In this document: positions 7,313-8,463 of the stretch, piece after piece
How positions within the stretch are numbered: the first letter of the stretch is position 1
Layout of the letters: the number at the start of each line of letters is the position of its first letter
DNA from: an uncultured Clostridia bacterium
Lineage (GTDB): Bacteria > Bacillota > Clostridia > Oscillospirales > Ruminococcaceae
Length of the DNA: 8,463 nt
Direction of reading: 5' to 3'
NCBI GenBank assembly: GCA_947072265.1
Contig: CAMTHN010000023.1
Location: 1 to 8,463, forward strand
Position numbers and translations under genes: made by a program
The notes under the pieces: model-generated
The model's database searches: none
Seen by the model: the letters and a program-made list of their open reading frames with translations, nothing else
Told to the model about the DNA's origin: nothing

Positions 7313-7338
7313 AAGCATAGACAAAACCGTCTATGCTT
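7313..7338 (-). terminator. Attenuator hairpin in the infC leader
   Basis: A perfect 10-bp inverted repeat (AAGCATAGAC and GTCTATGCTT) with a 6-base loop is followed on the minus strand by TATTTTGTAT. It lies about 50 bases before the infC start and some 100 bases after the promoter, so it is an intrinsic terminator placed to abort transcription before the coding region. It may also stop transcripts reading through from the glycosylase gene, since no other terminator lies between. Confidence 0.8.
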
Positions 7339-7348
7339 ACTATTAAAA

Positions 7349-7366
7349 ACAAAAGAAAACTTTTGT
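7349..7366 (-). other. A/U-only hairpin followed by U-run in the infC leader
   Basis: ACAAAAG and CTTTTGT form a 7-bp stem with a 4-base loop, followed on the minus strand by TTTTAATAG. The stem has only two G-C pairs and is probably too weak to terminate alone; it may be a spacer or a stacking helix in the leader fold. Confidence 0.35.
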
Positions 7367-7445
7367 ATATATTAACATTTAGTAAGACCTACTAAGAACA
7401 TTATCCAATAGGTGAGAACGGCTATTCTTCTTTATCTTTTAATCA

Positions 7446-7473
7446 ATTTTAACATACAATATAAATTTGTCAA
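7446..7473 (-). promoter_or_regulatory. Sigma-A-type promoter of the infC-rpmI-rplT operon
   Basis: A perfect -35 TTGACA (7473-7468), a 16-base spacer and a -10 TAAAAT (7451-7446) preceded by the extended element TGT are seen on the minus strand. Transcription would begin near 7439. The -35 box starts one base after the TAA stop of the glycosylase gene. This strong promoter, together with the attenuator, fits a highly expressed but feedback-controlled ribosomal operon. Confidence 0.88.
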
Positions 7474-7474
7474 G

Positions 7475-8356
7475 TTATTTTTTACGATTTTTTTTATACT
7501 CTGCGGGGATTGCATCTGGACATGTTCTTATATAATGAAAAATATATTGCTGAGCCACTCCTCCAAATTTCAAATATTCATCTGGAAATCCATTAGGATA
7601 AAAATAATCTAAAGCTCTTTTTATCCAAACATCAATAGGAAAAGCTTCTAATCTATAAAAACCAAACAAAAGTATACAGTCTGCCACTTTAGGACCTATT
7701 CCTTTTACACACATAAGACTTTTTCTAGCTTCATCAATATCCATTATATCTATTTTATCTATCAACAACTCTCCTGAAACAACCATTTTACAAGCATCTA
7801 ATATATACTTACATCTAAATCCTGCTTTTATCTCCATAAGTTTTTCAAGTGAAACTTTTTCTAAAACTTCTGGGGATGGAAAAGTATAGTTTTCTTCTGA
7901 TATCTTTTTTCCATAACTTTTACACAAGTTTTCTATTATTCCTTTTATTCTGCTTATATTATTATTTTGAGAAATAATAAACGAGCATATAACTTCCCAT
8001 GAATCTTGCTTTACAATCCTTATACCTTTAGCATAATTTAAAGCTTTATTTATAGTTTTATCTTTTTTAAACATTTCATTAAAAATTTTATAATTAGTTT
8101 TTAAATCAAAATATTCAACTATTTTCGTATCAAAAAAGAGTTCATCTATTTTTTCAAAAATAAATAATCCTTTTATTTGAATAATTTTTAAACATCTGTC
8201 ATAAATTATTCCCTCAAAAACTTTTTTTGTAGTATCTAAATCATCAGACAATTTTTTCCATCTAAAACATTGACCACAATCTAAAGTCTCTTCTAAATCA
8301 AACTCAGATATATGAGCCTCTATATTTTCCCCAACAATTTTTTTATTTATAACCAC
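7475..8356 (-). CDS. OGG1-type 8-oxoguanine DNA glycosylase/AP lyase, GTG start
   Basis: This base-excision repair enzyme removes 8-oxoguanine from DNA and nicks the resulting abasic site. The 293-residue protein has the OGG N-terminal domain, with the FDLEETLDCGQCFRW block at 19-33, and a helix-hairpin-helix glycosylase domain. Key residues are visible: ISQNNNISRIKG (128-139), matching the NNN motif of human OGG1; the hairpin CVKGIGPKVADC (216-227) with catalytic K223; and FPIDVW (239-244) with catalytic D242. This is the eukaryotic-like OGG1 family, also characterised in Clostridium acetobutylicum, and not MutM/Fpg. The start is GTG with GGGAG 10 bases upstream; no better in-frame start was seen. 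It has its own extended -10 promoter and directly precedes the infC promoter without a terminator. The exact opposite-base preference cannot be read from the sequence. Confidence 0.93.
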   Translation of the reverse strand: MVINKKIVGENIEAHISEFDLEETLDCGQCFRWKKLSDDLDTTKKVFEGIIYDRCLKIIQIKGLFIFEKIDELFFDTKIVEYFDLKTNYKIFNEMFKKDKTINKALNYAKGIRIVKQDSWEVICSFIISQNNNISRIKGIIENLCKSYGKKISEENYTFPSPEVLEKVSLEKLMEIKAGFRCKYILDACKMVVSGELLIDKIDIMDIDEARKSLMCVKGIGPKVADCILLFGFYRLEAFPIDVWIKRALDYFYPNGFPDEYLKFGGVAQQYIFHYIRTCPDAIPAEYKKNRKK

Positions 8357-8397
8357 AATATCAAATCTCCCTACCGCAAATATAATAAATTTATTCT

Positions 8398-8406
8398 ATT
8401 ATATCA
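8398..8406 (-). promoter_or_regulatory. Extended -10 promoter of the glycosylase gene
   Basis: TGATATAAT on the minus strand is a perfect extended -10 element (TGnTATAAT). The hexamer 17 bases upstream, TAGATA, is a poor -35 box, which extended -10 promoters can tolerate, and AT-rich DNA upstream could act as an UP element. Transcription would start near 8391, about 35 bases before the GTG start. Confidence 0.65.
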
Positions 8407-8463
8407 TAGTAAATTTAAATTATCTAATTAACAACTAGATATTAATAATGTATAATATTATAG

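Larger units (their letters stand above)
7266..7439 (-). ncRNA. infC operon leader RNA, candidate L20 leader with attenuator
   Basis: About 170 untranslated nucleotides separate the infC promoter from the AUU start. In Firmicutes this position is known to hold the L20 leader, where L20 binding promotes premature termination. Visible pairings on the RNA are: ACCUAUU (7413-7407) with AGUAGGU (7393-7387); an alternative hairpin UUAGUA/UACUAA (7395-7390 with 7384-7379); CUUACUA (7386-7380) with UAGUAAG (7342-7336), which would invade the terminator's 5' arm; and the terminator itself at 7338-7313. These pairings are partly mutually exclusive, as expected for a switch. The AUAGCCGUUCUCACC segment near 7425-7411 is the most GC-rich and structured-looking part. 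The family assignment rests on position, neighbouring genes and terminator, not on a covariance search. Confidence 0.7.

Noticed and set aside
7266..7352. N-terminal extension of IF3 starting at ATG 7352
   Set aside because: The 29 extra residues do not resemble IF3, include the translated attenuator hairpin, and the SD and conserved N-terminus point to ATT at 7265.
7412..7612. Plus-strand 66-codon frame across the infC promoter
   Set aside because: It spans the infC promoter and the glycosylase 3' end, lacks an SD and resembles no family.
8421..8462. Inverted repeats TATCTA/TAGATA and the TATAATATTATA palindrome at the right edge
   Set aside because: Short and made almost only of A and T, so expected by chance; no U-run for a terminator, and the neighbouring gene lies outside the window.
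1..8463. A hidden mobile, CRISPR, defence or toxin-antitoxin system
   Set aside because: Nearly every base is covered by recognised housekeeping genes on one strand; no direct-repeat array, transposase, integrase or unexplained gene was found.

Overview
The window is AT-rich (by eye well under 35% GC, not counted) and carries nine protein genes, all on the minus strand and packed with gaps of about 15-80 bases, plus one 209-base regulatory leader. Strong Shine-Dalgarno (SD) sites, TTG and GTG starts, an infC-rpmI-rplT operon with a long leader, FAD/folate-type TrmFO, and the dprA-topA-trmFO order all point to a low-GC Firmicute, most likely of the Clostridia/Tissierellia type. I cannot name a genus or family.

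Read in the direction of transcription (high to low coordinates), the window opens with about 107 bases of AT-rich DNA holding an extended -10 promoter. Next come an OGG1-type 8-oxoguanine DNA glycosylase (8356-7475) and a strong promoter whose -35 box lies one base after the glycosylase stop codon. Then follows a leader of about 170 nt that looks like an L20-type autoregulatory leader with an intrinsic attenuator, and the ribosomal operon infC (7265-6747), rpmI (6721-6524) and rplT (6494-6138). infC appears to start at an AUU codon, so the first ATG in its frame (7352) lies inside the leader and is not the real start.

A terminator-like hairpin (6086-6126) separates rplT from a second run of genes: a TrmH/SpoU-family RNA 2'-O-methyltransferase (6056-5256), dprA (5229-3997, TTG start), topA (3980-1887, TTG start), trmFO (1887-586, overlapping the topA stop by one base) and plsX (563 to beyond the left edge; only the N-terminal 187 residues are visible). 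These genes have close spacing, their own SD sites and no visible terminator between them, so they probably form one transcription unit fed by read-through of the hairpin and/or a weak promoter overlapping it.

Functionally this is a housekeeping block: translation initiation and 50S assembly (IF3, L35, L20), RNA modification (TrmH-family enzyme, TrmFO), DNA repair, ssDNA handling and topology (OGG, DprA, TopA) and phospholipid synthesis (PlsX). I found no mobile element, CRISPR array, tRNA/rRNA gene, toxin-antitoxin or defence system. The most interesting parts are regulatory: the infC leader with several mutually exclusive pairings, the AUU start, and the unusual placement of plsX directly behind trmFO.
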